Positions 24,919 through 32,234 of a stretch of DNA of 32,284 bases are shown piece after piece. The translations under genes were made by a program, and so were the position numbers. Source of the DNA: CAYLNH01 sp964384625 (GTDB lineage: Bacteria > Verrucomicrobiota > Lentisphaeria > JABSQK01); assembly GCA_964384625.1 (NCBI GenBank), contig CAYLNH010000053.1, positions 1-32,284 of the forward strand. The letters run 5' to 3'. Position 1 is the stretch's first letter; every line of letters starts with the position of its first letter. Below the pieces are notes generated by a model. It was not told the DNA's origin. It did not search any database and saw only the letters and a program-made list of their open reading frames with translations.

Positions 24919-26031
24919 CTATTCCTTGGCGGCGCGGCAGGCGGCGTTGACCAGCGTCTGCCAGGTCGGATAGTGCTTTGCCTGGCTGCCGGAGAGGCGC
25001 TGGACCACCGACATCAGATCGGGATCGAAATAGCTCGCGCGTTCCATCAGTTCCAAGGCGTTCTGCGGGTCGTAGGTGCGGCCGGCCCGGTAGTAGTCCA
25101 GCCCGGCCGCGGCACGCCGGCGGTCGAGGTCCACTTTGCTCCTGGTCCATTCCCGGCGCGTCTTCTTGCCCATGGCGTAAGGCACGACGTAGTCGACGGA
25201 CTTCTTCAGGGACCCCCTGGTTTTCGGCGATTCCCAGGCGTACAGCTCGCGTCCCCGTTCGCCTGCGAGCATGGCCAGTTCCAGTATCGGTTTCAAGGCG
25301 CTGCTGTGGTAGGTCAGGGTGTCCCGCCGCTTGAGGTCGGCGCTGGCGCCGTCGGCAAACAGGCTTTCAGAGACGAAGCGTTTGATTGCCTGGTGTGCTG
25401 TTTTGAGCCATTCCGGCCGTTCCAGAATCATGCCGCAGATGGCCAGCAGGCGGACGCTTTTGGTGTAGCGATTGGTCAAATGCCGGCGCGTCTGGAGCGC
25501 GCGCTGATGCAGTTTCCCCAGGCCTTTGACCCATTCGTCCAGTTTCTGTCGTTCCACCTCGGGAAACGTCGGCCGCAGGCTGTAGCAGGCCACCAGGAGC
25601 GGATAGAATTTGTTTTCATTGACGTCGTTGCCGGTGAGTTCGTAGGTGTCGGTCCAGGCGAGGATAAAGCGTTTCAGGGCGGTGGCTGCGCGTTTGTCGC
25701 CGGCGACCTGCCAGTAGCGGACCAGCCGGGCGGTGCCGGTCATGTCCCGCAGGTTTTTGACGCTGGCAATTCGCCGCGGATCGGTGTTCACCAGGCCCTC
25801 GTAATGGATCACTTCCAGTGGCTGCGGCTTGGCGTCGAGCCAGGGCCGCGCGGCCTGCCGGGCCTCGGCGGCCAGTGCTTTGGCTTCGGCGTCTGCCGCC
25901 GCGAGCCGCCGCATCACGGTCAGCTGCGGCGGCGACAACGGCGTCACCGGCGGAATAGCGAATTCCCCGACTTTGTCGCCGGCACCGGCCAGCGTGGCGA
26001 GAGCCGTGAGAACAGCCAGGATCTTGATCAT
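24919..26031 (-). CDS. Secreted alginate-lyase-like (alpha/alpha-toroid) protein
   Basis: The product has 370 residues from ATG 26031, with AAGGA about 11 bases upstream. A signal peptide spans about residues 1-17 (ILAVLTALATLAGAG). The rest is mostly helical and resembles the alginate-lyase fold (Pfam Alginate_lyase, PL5-like). It has early VARYWQ-like and WTDTYEL segments, a central NRYTKSVRLLAICGMI where family members usually have an Asn-His motif, and RRDTLTYHSSALKPILELA with the typical Tyr-His. The missing His of the first motif may mean altered chemistry or a different substrate. A uronate-polysaccharide lyase in the periplasm is my best guess. Its neighbours are pseudopilins and a repeat-rich gap. 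Confidence 0.6.
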   Translation of the reverse strand: MIKILAVLTALATLAGAGDKVGEFAIPPVTPLSPPQLTVMRRLAAADAEAKALAAEARQAARPWLDAKPQPLEVIHYEGLVNTDPRRIASVKNLRDMTGTARLVRYWQVAGDKRAATALKRFILAWTDTYELTGNDVNENKFYPLLVACYSLRPTFPEVERQKLDEWVKGLGKLHQRALQTRRHLTNRYTKSVRLLAICGMILERPEWLKTAHQAIKRFVSESLFADGASADLKRRDTLTYHSSALKPILELAMLAGERGRELYAWESPKTRGSLKKSVDYVVPYAMGKKTRREWTRSKVDLDRRRAAAGLDYYRAGRTYDPQNALELMERASYFDPDLMSVVQRLSGSQAKHYPTWQTLVNAACRAAKE

Positions 26032-26240
26032 GAAAACACGTCCTTACTCACTGAATGAAAAAACTGCATCGGCCGGGAATGGCCTTCCTGCCGGTGGCGT
26101 TCGGAGGCGGTGCTGTGGTTTGCTTTACAGGACCATTGTGCCGTTGGAAGTCAAGGGAGCGTCTGCCGGCAGTTGCCGGAAGGCAGCGCCATTCGGGGCT
26201 GGCTGGCGACCAGATTCATCCGTCAGACAAGCCAGTTACA

Positions 26241-26259
26241 CCCCAAGCTGAGCTTGGGG
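26241..26259. repeat. 19-bp palindrome, REP-like
   Basis: CCCCAAGCTGAGCTTGGGG is a perfect stem with an odd central base. On the plus strand a pyrimidine-rich CTTCTTCTC follows. It could be a terminator-like hairpin for rightward transcription or a dispersed REP-type element. Confidence 0.6.
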
Positions 26260-26287
26260 CTTCTTCTCGAAAAGCAGAAACACGATT

Positions 26288-26304
26288 CCGCGCCCTTTTC
26301 GCGG
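26288..26304. repeat. Short GC hairpin overlapping direct repeat copy 1
   Basis: CCGCG and CGCGG pair around CCCTTTT. It sits over the first half of the direct repeat at 26293-26317 and is absent from the second copy. Confidence 0.45.
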
Positions 26305-26406
26305 CAGGTGTAGCTAACGGGGGCTTGTATCGGACAACAGAAGAGAAAAGGCGGAAATTCGGAGCGGGATATCGCCTCCAACCCTTTTCGCGCTGGGTGT
26401 AGCTCA
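26293..26406. repeat. Pair of 25-base direct repeats 89 bp apart
   Basis: CCCTTTTCGCG plus GGTGTAGCT occurs at 26293-26317 and again at 26382-26406, with three different bases between the two conserved blocks and one further mismatch. The second copy runs over the stop codon of the pilin gene at 26404. The spacing suggests either a small duplicated element or two ends of an insertion. Confidence 0.6.
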
Positions 26407-27252
26407 GTTGGGGGTGGCGGCGTCCCAGAGCCAGTAGCAGGCGTCCAGGCGGTCGCGGGCGACGAGTTCGACGCGGCCGTCGTCGAATAACGTCTGCCAG
26501 TGGGGCAGGGAGGCGTTCTCGAAAGAGGTGACGGCCGGACTGCCCACGGACACCATCGTCCAGTCGCGGGTGGCGTCGATCAGCATCATGTCTTCGGAGA
26601 TCGGGTTGGAGTTGACGATCGTGCTGGTTCGAACATGCCGGAAGGGATCGTCATTCTTGTGGACCTTCTTGTAGTGATACTGGAAACTGCCCCAGAAGCG
26701 TCGCGTGGGGTCGCAGTCCGAGCCGCCGTTCTTGCTGAAGTGCTTCTCATAGGTCAACGGCCGGAGCGGGCAGAAGAAGACTTCGCCGGTGGTGACATAG
26801 TCGGGCATGAGCCCGCGGGCTGGATTACCCGGGAAGTCGTCCGGCATTGTGCTGCAGCCCGGTTCGGTCATGTAGTCGCCGGTGCTGTCGGCGAACCCGA
26901 AAATCTTACCTTCGTTATCGCCGGCATACATGAAAAATCCCAGGCCGATTTGTTTCTGGTTGCTCGCACAGACGGCCTCGGTGGCTCGGGTTTTGGCGCG
27001 GCCGAGAACCGGCAGCAGCATGGAGGCGAGAATGCCGATGATGGCAATGATCACAAGCAATTCGATCAAGGTGAACCTTGCTTGAATCGACCTGCGTCCC
27101 CTGACGGGTAACTTTGGTTGGCAGGCCACCAGAAGCTCGATCAGGGTAAACCTGATCGAGCGCTGCCGTCTTCGCTCAAGCGCTTCGCCGGACACGGTGG
27201 CCCGTTGGGCTGTGCTGCGGCCGGCCGCCAGCTTGATCCGCGTGTCGCTCAT
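26404..27252 (-). CDS. Prepilin-like protein with doubled signal motif and 59-residue leader
   Basis: The product has 282 residues from ATG 27252, with AGGAG about nine bases upstream. The leader has RSIRFTLIELLVACQPKLP (first motif at 27130-27150), then a basic spacer, then ARFTLIELLVIIAIIGILASMLLPVL (second motif at 27055-27075). Only the second motif is followed by a hydrophobic helix, so processing there would remove 59 residues and leave Arg at -1. The mature part has NQKQIGLGFFMYAGDNEGK and ends near LPHWQTLFDDGRVELVARD, a shortened H-X-DG motif. It is apparently transcribed alone on the minus strand, after a gap of about 207 bases from the next gene upstream. Confidence 0.88.
   Translation of the reverse strand: MSDTRIKLAAGRSTAQRATVSGEALERRRQRSIRFTLIELLVACQPKLPVRGRRSIQARFTLIELLVIIAIIGILASMLLPVLGRAKTRATEAVCASNQKQIGLGFFMYAGDNEGKIFGFADSTGDYMTEPGCSTMPDDFPGNPARGLMPDYVTTGEVFFCPLRPLTYEKHFSKNGGSDCDPTRRFWGSFQYHYKKVHKNDDPFRHVRTSTIVNSNPISEDMMLIDATRDWTMVSVGSPAVTSFENASLPHWQTLFDDGRVELVARDRLDACYWLWDAATPN
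27135..27161. repeat. 11-bp perfect inverted repeat overlapping the first prepilin motif
   Basis: GCTCGATCAGG (27135-27145) and CCTGATCGAGC (27151-27161) pair perfectly around five bases. One arm codes for the IEL part of FTLIELL and the other for the SIR just before it. A weaker partner, CAAGGT/ACCTTG (27067-27080), lies over the second motif. Confidence 0.7.
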
Positions 27253-27438
27253 GTCAGGTTCTCCTGCGGTTTGCGGCGTGTCCACGGTTCCACCGGGTTC
27301 GTTGGGCGGCGGATGCATCGGTCGCCGCCTTGGCAAGCGGGCAGTTGGGTCAGGGCGGTGCAGCGGTCTGGAGGTGGATTCGTGCGATGCGGCATGACCG
27401 CTTTCCAGCCTGCAGACTCGTTGTCAAACATGCCGGAA

Positions 27439-27460
27439 ATCCGTTGATTTTCAGACGGAT
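27439..27460 (-). terminator. Weak hairpin at the stop of the membrane protein gene
   Basis: ATCCGT and ACGGAT form a six-base stem with a ten-base loop, directly at the TGA stop (27462-27460), followed on the minus strand by TTCC. It may be a weak terminator. The remainder of 27253-27438 shows no gene. Confidence 0.3.
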
Positions 27461-29037
27461 CAATGCTTTGCGGCTGGGGTCTTCGGCGGGATCAGATACA
27501 CCACTTCGCCGCGTTTGGAGATGAAGTCGGGTTCGCCCAGGGCCGCCTCGAGTTGGGCGTGCAGCTTGAACTTCCGCAGTTGGCCGTCAATGCGCGGGGC
27601 CCGCATGAAGACGGCGCGGGCGCCGAAGGTATCGCGGATGACGGGCAGCGGGTCGGGGTGCCGGCCCAGCTTTACCTGTTTCCAGAGTTCGAAGCGTTCG
27701 GCATCGCGGGCATAGAAGAAGAATGGATCGAGGAAGACCAGATAGCGTTGTTCGGGGGCGCCGTAGAAGAGCACCGGCGGATCGCTCCAGCTTTCGGTGA
27801 AGACGATGTCGCCGGGTTCCAGGTTGGTCTGCAGGAAATCGGCGGCGGCGGCGTATTTCGGGCGGTTGATCTGGTTGGCGTATTGCGCCATCAGCTTGCT
27901 GCCGTAACCCACGAAGTTGCCGGTGACCACATAGGCGACGACCAGCCCGAGCAGGGCGAGGCGGACCGGCCGGCGCGTCAGTATGACCGGCCGGGCCCAC
28001 GACACATACAACGCGACAAAGGTGACGCCGACGGGGATGAAGTACTCGGTGAACCGCTGCCCGCGCCCGGCCAGCAGCAGGTAGAAGCCGGCGAACAGCG
28101 CCAGAAACCAGATCTCCCGCGACAGCCGTTGCCGCCGTTTGATCGCGTGCAGCGCGGCCGCGATGAAACACAGAACCAGCGGCCCGTAGTTCAGTGCCAT
28201 GCTGGTCCAGGACATGCGGCCGAGTTCGCCGGGTTCCATGCCGGCAAACGCTCCGGTGCCGCGCCAGTGCTGCTGCAGCACCAGCACGTTCTGGAACCAC
28301 AATCCCTTGATATTCGCCGGGAAACTCGGATGCACAATTTCGCCCACCACCATCCCGGCCAGCAGCGGCAGTGTCAGCGGCAGGACGAACTTCAGTTTCT
28401 CCCGCCGCCGGCCCTGATCATCCAGCACGAGGTAGAGGACGTCGTAGACGACGGCGATGCCGACGACCTGCCAGTGCCCGGTATAGGCCAGGGCATAGAG
28501 CGCCATGGTCAACGCCAGAGCGATGGGGCGGCGGCGGATCATGAATGCCAGGCACAGGGCCAGGAAGGCAATCGAGAGCACGTGCGGCCGGCACATGGTC
28601 AGGCGTTCCAGGAAATGGCCGAACGAAGCGAACGGCACCAGCAGCAGCCACCAGAACGGCGGCCGGATCTTGAGACTGCGAAACAGGTACCACAGCGATG
28701 CCGCCGCAGCGAGGTTGCAGACGACGATCGTGAGCTTGCCTGCGGCCAGCCGGCCGAACGGCAGGAAGACCATGATCAGCAGATGGAACAGCCACTCCTT
28801 GTCGAAAAAATTGTCGACCCAGACCGATTCTGTGGCCCAGGGGAATTCCCGCAGGACAACGCCGTGTTCGGCCATCTTCCCGGCAATCGCGACATGGAAG
28901 TAGGGGTCCTCGCCGACCAGAAAGCCCAGGAAGCCGATGAAGAACACGATGACCAGCCCCCAGAGTCCGAGGAGAACCGCCAGACGGATGTACTCATCGC
29001 GTCCCGGCGCATCGGCAGCAGCATCGCTCTCGGCCAT
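27460..29037 (-). CDS. Polytopic membrane protein, GT-C-like glycosyltransferase candidate
   Basis: The product has 525 residues. ATG 29037 is chosen over the TTG at 29040, with GAGGA about nine bases upstream. There are about ten hydrophobic segments over the first 400 residues (LAVLLGLWGLVIVFFIGFLGF, WWLLLVPFASFGHFL, GFYLLLAGRGQ among them), then a soluble C-terminal region. Near residue 45 the first outside loop has VGEDPYFHVAIAGKM. An acidic-Pro-Tyr-aromatic-His arrangement in this position is reminiscent of GT-C transferases such as oligosaccharyltransferase STT3. The C-terminal part has LEPGDIVFTESWSDPPVLFYG. It probably transfers a sugar from a lipid carrier to an envelope glycan; the substrate is unknown. 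It lies 11 bases after the thioesterase-like gene stop. Confidence 0.7.
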   Translation of the reverse strand: MAESDAAADAPGRDEYIRLAVLLGLWGLVIVFFIGFLGFLVGEDPYFHVAIAGKMAEHGVVLREFPWATESVWVDNFFDKEWLFHLLIMVFLPFGRLAAGKLTIVVCNLAAAASLWYLFRSLKIRPPFWWLLLVPFASFGHFLERLTMCRPHVLSIAFLALCLAFMIRRRPIALALTMALYALAYTGHWQVVGIAVVYDVLYLVLDDQGRRREKLKFVLPLTLPLLAGMVVGEIVHPSFPANIKGLWFQNVLVLQQHWRGTGAFAGMEPGELGRMSWTSMALNYGPLVLCFIAAALHAIKRRQRLSREIWFLALFAGFYLLLAGRGQRFTEYFIPVGVTFVALYVSWARPVILTRRPVRLALLGLVVAYVVTGNFVGYGSKLMAQYANQINRPKYAAAADFLQTNLEPGDIVFTESWSDPPVLFYGAPEQRYLVFLDPFFFYARDAERFELWKQVKLGRHPDPLPVIRDTFGARAVFMRAPRIDGQLRKFKLHAQLEAALGEPDFISKRGEVVYLIPPKTPAAKH

Positions 29038-29048
29038 CAAGGAGGTCC

Positions 29049-29480
29049 TCAGTTGGCGGGCTTGATCCGGTCGACGAAGCTTGCCGGCAGGGCCGCAAGC
29101 TTGTGCGCCGCGTAGTTGTAGCCGGCGAAGCCCATGTCCGCCAGGGCAATCACCGCGGCGTCACGAGACAGGCGATGGCTCATCCGGAAGGTCGTGCGTT
29201 TGACCGCGGCGAATTCCGATTCCACGGTCAGCTCATCGTTCATAAAGGCTTCGGCGCCGAAGCTGACGGCCATGTCGGTCATGACCAGTCCGGTCTTGCC
29301 GTCGCCCAGGTCCATTTCCGTCAGGCCGAGTTCGCGGAGGACCTCGATGCGCGCCTGGTGCAGCAGACCGGCGACGGCGTTGTTGGCCAGATGCCCGCCG
29401 TAGTTGACGTCGGTAACCCGAACGTTGACCGTGGTGACGAAGGTATATGCGGCGAGCGGTTCGAGCTTGATGCGGGGCAT
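29049..29480 (-). CDS. Hotdog-fold acyl-CoA thioesterase-like protein
   Basis: The product has 143 residues from ATG 29480, with GGAGGA six bases upstream; the frame extends further 5' but only this start has a ribosome site. VRVTDVNYGGHLANNAVAGLLHQARIEV is typical of 4-hydroxybenzoyl-CoA/YbgC-type hotdog enzymes, with the helix starting near residue 25 and an Asn in place of the usual catalytic Asp/Asn-Gly pattern (here DVNYGGH). The C-terminal beta strands (DELTVESEFAAVKRTTFRM) fit too. It probably hydrolyses an acyl-CoA or acyl-carrier thioester in the cytoplasm. It is the first gene of the leftward unit with the GT-C-like protein, divergent from enolase. Confidence 0.85.
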   Translation of the reverse strand: MPRIKLEPLAAYTFVTTVNVRVTDVNYGGHLANNAVAGLLHQARIEVLRELGLTEMDLGDGKTGLVMTDMAVSFGAEAFMNDELTVESEFAAVKRTTFRMSHRLSRDAAVIALADMGFAGYNYAAHKLAALPASFVDRIKPAN

Positions 29481-29507
29481 GTTGATCCTCCGTTGGGGAC
29501 GCCATTT

Positions 29508-29536
29508 AGTGTAGGATCCGGCAACGGCCCCGTCAA
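29508..29536 (-). promoter_or_regulatory. Sigma-70 promoter for the thioesterase-like gene
   Basis: On the minus strand TTGACG (29536-29531) and TACACT (29513-29508) are 17 bases apart. The predicted start is about 20 bases before ATG 29480. A hairpin GCCACA/TGTGGC lies just beyond (29537-29556). Confidence 0.7.
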
Positions 29537-29669
29537 GCCACAAAAATGGCTGTGGCAAGCTTGAAAGATCAACCGTCGATGGCATAGATACAGGCTCCGT
29601 TCCGCCGTGTGTTTTGCCCCGCGCAAATTCCGCCATAACGAGTCTTTCAAACCAGAGGAACTCCTAACC

Positions 29670-30956
29670 ATGATGACCATTGTTGATGTAATCGGCCGCG
29701 AAGTTCTCGATTCCCGCGGCAACCCCACAGTCGAGGTCGATGTCTGCCTGTCCGGCGGCGCGATCGGCCGCGCGATGGTGCCGTCCGGCGCCTCCACCGG
29801 CGAAAACGAAGCCCTGGAACTGCGTGACGGCGACAAGGACCGCTACCTGGGCAAGGGCGTGACGAAGGCCGTCGAGAACATCAACGAGAAGATCGGTCCG
29901 GAACTGGTCGATGCCGAAGTCGACGCCGCCGATCAGGTCAAGATCGACTTTCTGCTGAACGCATTGGACGGCACGCCGACGAAGAGCAACCTCGGCGCCA
30001 ACGCCATCCTGGGCGTCTCCCTGGCCTGCGCCCGCGCCGCGGCCGCCCAGCTGGGTCTGCCGCTCTGGCGTTATATCGGCGGCACCAACGCCAAGAAACT
30101 GCCGGTGCCGATGATGAACATCATCAACGGCGGCTCGCACTCGGACGCTCCGATCGCGTTTCAGGAGTTCATGATCCGTCCGGTCGGCGCGCCGTCTTTC
30201 AAGGAAGGGCTGCGCATGGGCGCGGAGGTCTTCCACAACCTCAAGAAGGTCCTGAAAGAAAAGGGTCTGAGTACCGCGGTCGGCGATGAAGGCGGTTTCG
30301 CCCCGAACTTCTCCGGCGGTACGGAAGAAGCTCTCGAAAGCGTCCTCAAGGCCGTCGAACAGGCCGGCTACAAGATCGGTAAAGACGTCACGCTGGCGCT
30401 GGACTGCGCTGCTTCCGAGTTCCACAAGGACGGCGTCTACGACTACACCATCTTCGAAGGCGACGGCGCCCGGAAGCGGAATTCCGAGGAGCAGGCGGCG
30501 TACCTGGCCGAGCTTGCCGAGAAGTACCCGATCGATTCCATCGAGGACGGCATGAGCGAGGACGACTGGGACGGCTGGAAGATCCTGACGGAGAAGGTCG
30601 GCGACAAGATTCAGCTCGTCGGCGACGACCTGTTCGTCACCAACGTGCAGTACCTGAAGAAAGGCATCGACACCGGCTGTGCCAACTCGATCCTGATCAA
30701 GGTCAACCAGATCGGCACGCTGACCGAGACGCTGGACGCCATCGAGATGGCGCACAAGGCCGGTTACACCAGCGTGATCAGCCATCGTTCGGGCGAGACC
30801 GAGGACAGTACGATCGCCGACATCGCTGTGGCCACGAACGCCGGCCAGATCAAAACCGGTTCGATGTCGCGCAGCGACCGGATTGCCAAGTACAATCAAC
30901 TCCTGCGCATCGAGGAAGAGCTCGATGTTATCGCCATCTACGGTGACAGGAAGTAA
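29670..30956 (+). CDS. eno: Enolase (phosphopyruvate hydratase)
   Basis: The product has 428 residues, a normal enolase length, starting at ATG 29670 with AGAGGA upstream. It converts 2-phosphoglycerate to phosphoenolpyruvate in glycolysis. Seen motifs: DSRGNPTVEVDV at the N-terminus, PSGASTGENEALELRD, MNIINGGSHSDAPIAFQEFMI with the substrate His/Glu region, GDEGGFAPN, LDCAASEF with a metal Asp, SIEDGMSEDDW, GDDLFVTN with a metal Asp, and SHRSGETEDSTIAD with the substrate Ser/His/Arg. The GGSHSDAPIAFQEF version is the one found in Bacteroidota and some PVC bacteria. It is monocistronic or weakly linked to the next gene, 73 bases downstream. A TTGAAA near 29561 may be part of its promoter; the -10 is unclear. 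Confidence 0.98.
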   Translation: MMTIVDVIGREVLDSRGNPTVEVDVCLSGGAIGRAMVPSGASTGENEALELRDGDKDRYLGKGVTKAVENINEKIGPELVDAEVDAADQVKIDFLLNALDGTPTKSNLGANAILGVSLACARAAAAQLGLPLWRYIGGTNAKKLPVPMMNIINGGSHSDAPIAFQEFMIRPVGAPSFKEGLRMGAEVFHNLKKVLKEKGLSTAVGDEGGFAPNFSGGTEEALESVLKAVEQAGYKIGKDVTLALDCAASEFHKDGVYDYTIFEGDGARKRNSEEQAAYLAELAEKYPIDSIEDGMSEDDWDGWKILTEKVGDKIQLVGDDLFVTNVQYLKKGIDTGCANSILIKVNQIGTLTETLDAIEMAHKAGYTSVISHRSGETEDSTIADIAVATNAGQIKTGSMSRSDRIAKYNQLLRIEEELDVIAIYGDRK

Positions 30957-31029
30957 CCGCTGACGCGGATCGATTCCCGGGCCGGCAGTGCATTGGCGTT
31001 GCCGGCCCGTTCACCATCAGGACCCGGCC

Positions 31030-31734
31030 ATGACCAGCGAACCCGAACCGAACTGGGACGAGAGCAACGACTGGGACGAGTTCCAGTGGGAAAGCGCGTT
31101 CAAGTACAGCGAGCACATGACCGCCAAGTACTTCCGCCACCTGTGCCGGTTCGGCGACCTGCCCGACGCCGAGAAGTTCATTGCCGCCAGTATCGGCGAC
31201 AGCAACTACTTCGCGTTCGAGGAAGAGCTGGATCCGTCCCTCGGGCTGTCCGCCGACTGGCAGCCGTTCGACGGTCAGGCGGAGGACGGCGACCACGAGC
31301 CCGACGGCCTCGCCCCCGGCGACCCGCTGTACTATGAAACGTTCACCGTGTTCGCCCGCGCCCGGCAGATCGCTCTGGGCTGGTGCAATGTCGTCGCCTC
31401 GGTGCTGACGCAGGACGACCGGATGTGGGGGTTGAAGGTACTCTTCTTCCTCGGCCGGATCCTGTCGTACCTGGCCATGAGCATCGGCGACGGCACGTTC
31501 GAGCGGATTGACGGATCGATCGCGTTCGCCAAGCGCGTCATGCAGCAGCTCAATACGGTTCTCGGCGAGCTCGACCGCAAGGAAGCCGAGAGCCCGCAGT
31601 ATGCCAGCATGTTCAAACTCATCCGGGAACACCTGTTGGAGACCCACGACCTGGTTGTGGACTACCTGGTGGACTTGCGCAAGCGAAAGAGCGGCGACTA
31701 CGATGCCGCCGGGCCGGCGGGGGATGCGTCGTGA
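31030..31734 (+). CDS. Conserved-looking hypothetical protein upstream of ruvC
   Basis: The product has 234 residues from ATG 31030, with AGGA eight bases upstream; an upstream in-frame ATG at 30988 has no ribosome site. It is acidic, cytoplasmic, and without signal peptide. Residues about 1-30 are Asp/Glu/Trp-rich (PNWDESNDWDEFQWES). The middle and C-terminal parts are helical (TFTVFARARQIALGWCNVVASVL, FERIDGSIAFAKRVMQQLNTVLGELDRKE, HDLVVDYLVDLRKRK), resembling a helical bundle. I do not recognise the family. Its TGA stop overlaps the ruvC GTG start (GTGA), so the two are translationally coupled, hinting at a DNA-related or replication-linked role; this is inference. Confidence 0.8.
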   Translation: MTSEPEPNWDESNDWDEFQWESAFKYSEHMTAKYFRHLCRFGDLPDAEKFIAASIGDSNYFAFEEELDPSLGLSADWQPFDGQAEDGDHEPDGLAPGDPLYYETFTVFARARQIALGWCNVVASVLTQDDRMWGLKVLFFLGRILSYLAMSIGDGTFERIDGSIAFAKRVMQQLNTVLGELDRKEAESPQYASMFKLIREHLLETHDLVVDYLVDLRKRKSGDYDAAGPAGDAS

Positions 31735-32234
31735 TCGTACTCGGCGTTGATACAGCCCTGCGCTGCACCGGCTACGGTCTGCTCCAGGTCGCCGGCAAGT
31801 CCTACAGCGCCCTGGATTGCGGCATCATCAAGAACAAACCCAAGGTCCCGCATTCCGAGTGTCTGCGCCGGCTGGCCGGCGGTATCGACCATTTGATCGA
31901 ACAGTTCAAGCCGGATGTGGCCGCCGTCGAGGGCGCCTTCTACCTTAAGAACGCCAAGACCGCGATGATCCTGGGCATGGCGCGCGGCAGCGTGATCGCG
32001 ACGCTAGCCCGGCACCAGGTTCCCTGCTACGAATACGCCCCGGCCAGCGCGAAGCAGGCCATCACCGGCCACGGTCGCGCCGACAAGGAAGCCGTCGCCC
32101 AGGTCCTCAGCACCATGCTCAACCTTGACGTCACCGAGATCCCCGACGACTCAACCGATGCTCTGGCCATTGCGCTGTGTCACGTTCTGACCGAGCAGGC
32201 CCAGGGCGGCATCTACCGCAAAGACCCGATCTAG
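31731..32234 (+). CDS. ruvC: Crossover junction endodeoxyribonuclease RuvC
   Basis: The product has 167 residues, a normal RuvC length, from a GTG at 31731 that overlaps the previous stop. It cleaves Holliday junctions with RuvAB in recombination repair. The catalytic acids are visible: Asp7 in LGVDTALRCTG, Glu66-68 in AAVEGAFY, and the C-terminal Asp pair in DDSTDALAIALCH. KNAKTAMILGMARG and YAPASAKQAITGHGRADKEAV are the usual DNA-binding and structural segments. No ruvA or ruvB is visible before the window ends; they may follow. The remaining 50 bases (32235-32284) show nothing. Confidence 0.96.
   Translation: MIVLGVDTALRCTGYGLLQVAGKSYSALDCGIIKNKPKVPHSECLRRLAGGIDHLIEQFKPDVAAVEGAFYLKNAKTAMILGMARGSVIATLARHQVPCYEYAPASAKQAITGHGRADKEAVAQVLSTMLNLDVTEIPDDSTDALAIALCHVLTEQAQGGIYRKDPI

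Larger units (their letters stand above)
26032..26403. other. Noncoding repeat-rich gap of about 370 bases
   Basis: I see no supported gene here. The plus-strand frame at 26055-26402 has no ribosome site and no family-like sequence. The stretch holds a 19-bp palindrome, a short GC hairpin and two copies of a 25-base direct repeat, listed separately. The 5' end of the lyase-like gene and its promoter should lie within it, but I cannot place a clear promoter. Confidence 0.6.

Noticed and set aside
26055..26402. Plus-strand frame of 115 codons in the repeat-rich gap.
   Set aside because: No ribosome site, no family-like sequence, and it covers the palindrome and direct repeats.
26391..26420. 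GTGTAGCTCAGTTGG resembles the 5' part of a tRNA (D-arm consensus).
   Set aside because: No matching GAGC arm, anticodon arm or T-arm follows, and the sequence continues as the pilin coding region.
29537..29556. GCCACA/TGTGGC hairpin as a riboswitch or terminator before enolase.
   Set aside because: It is a single short stem upstream of any likely enolase transcription start and has no T-run.
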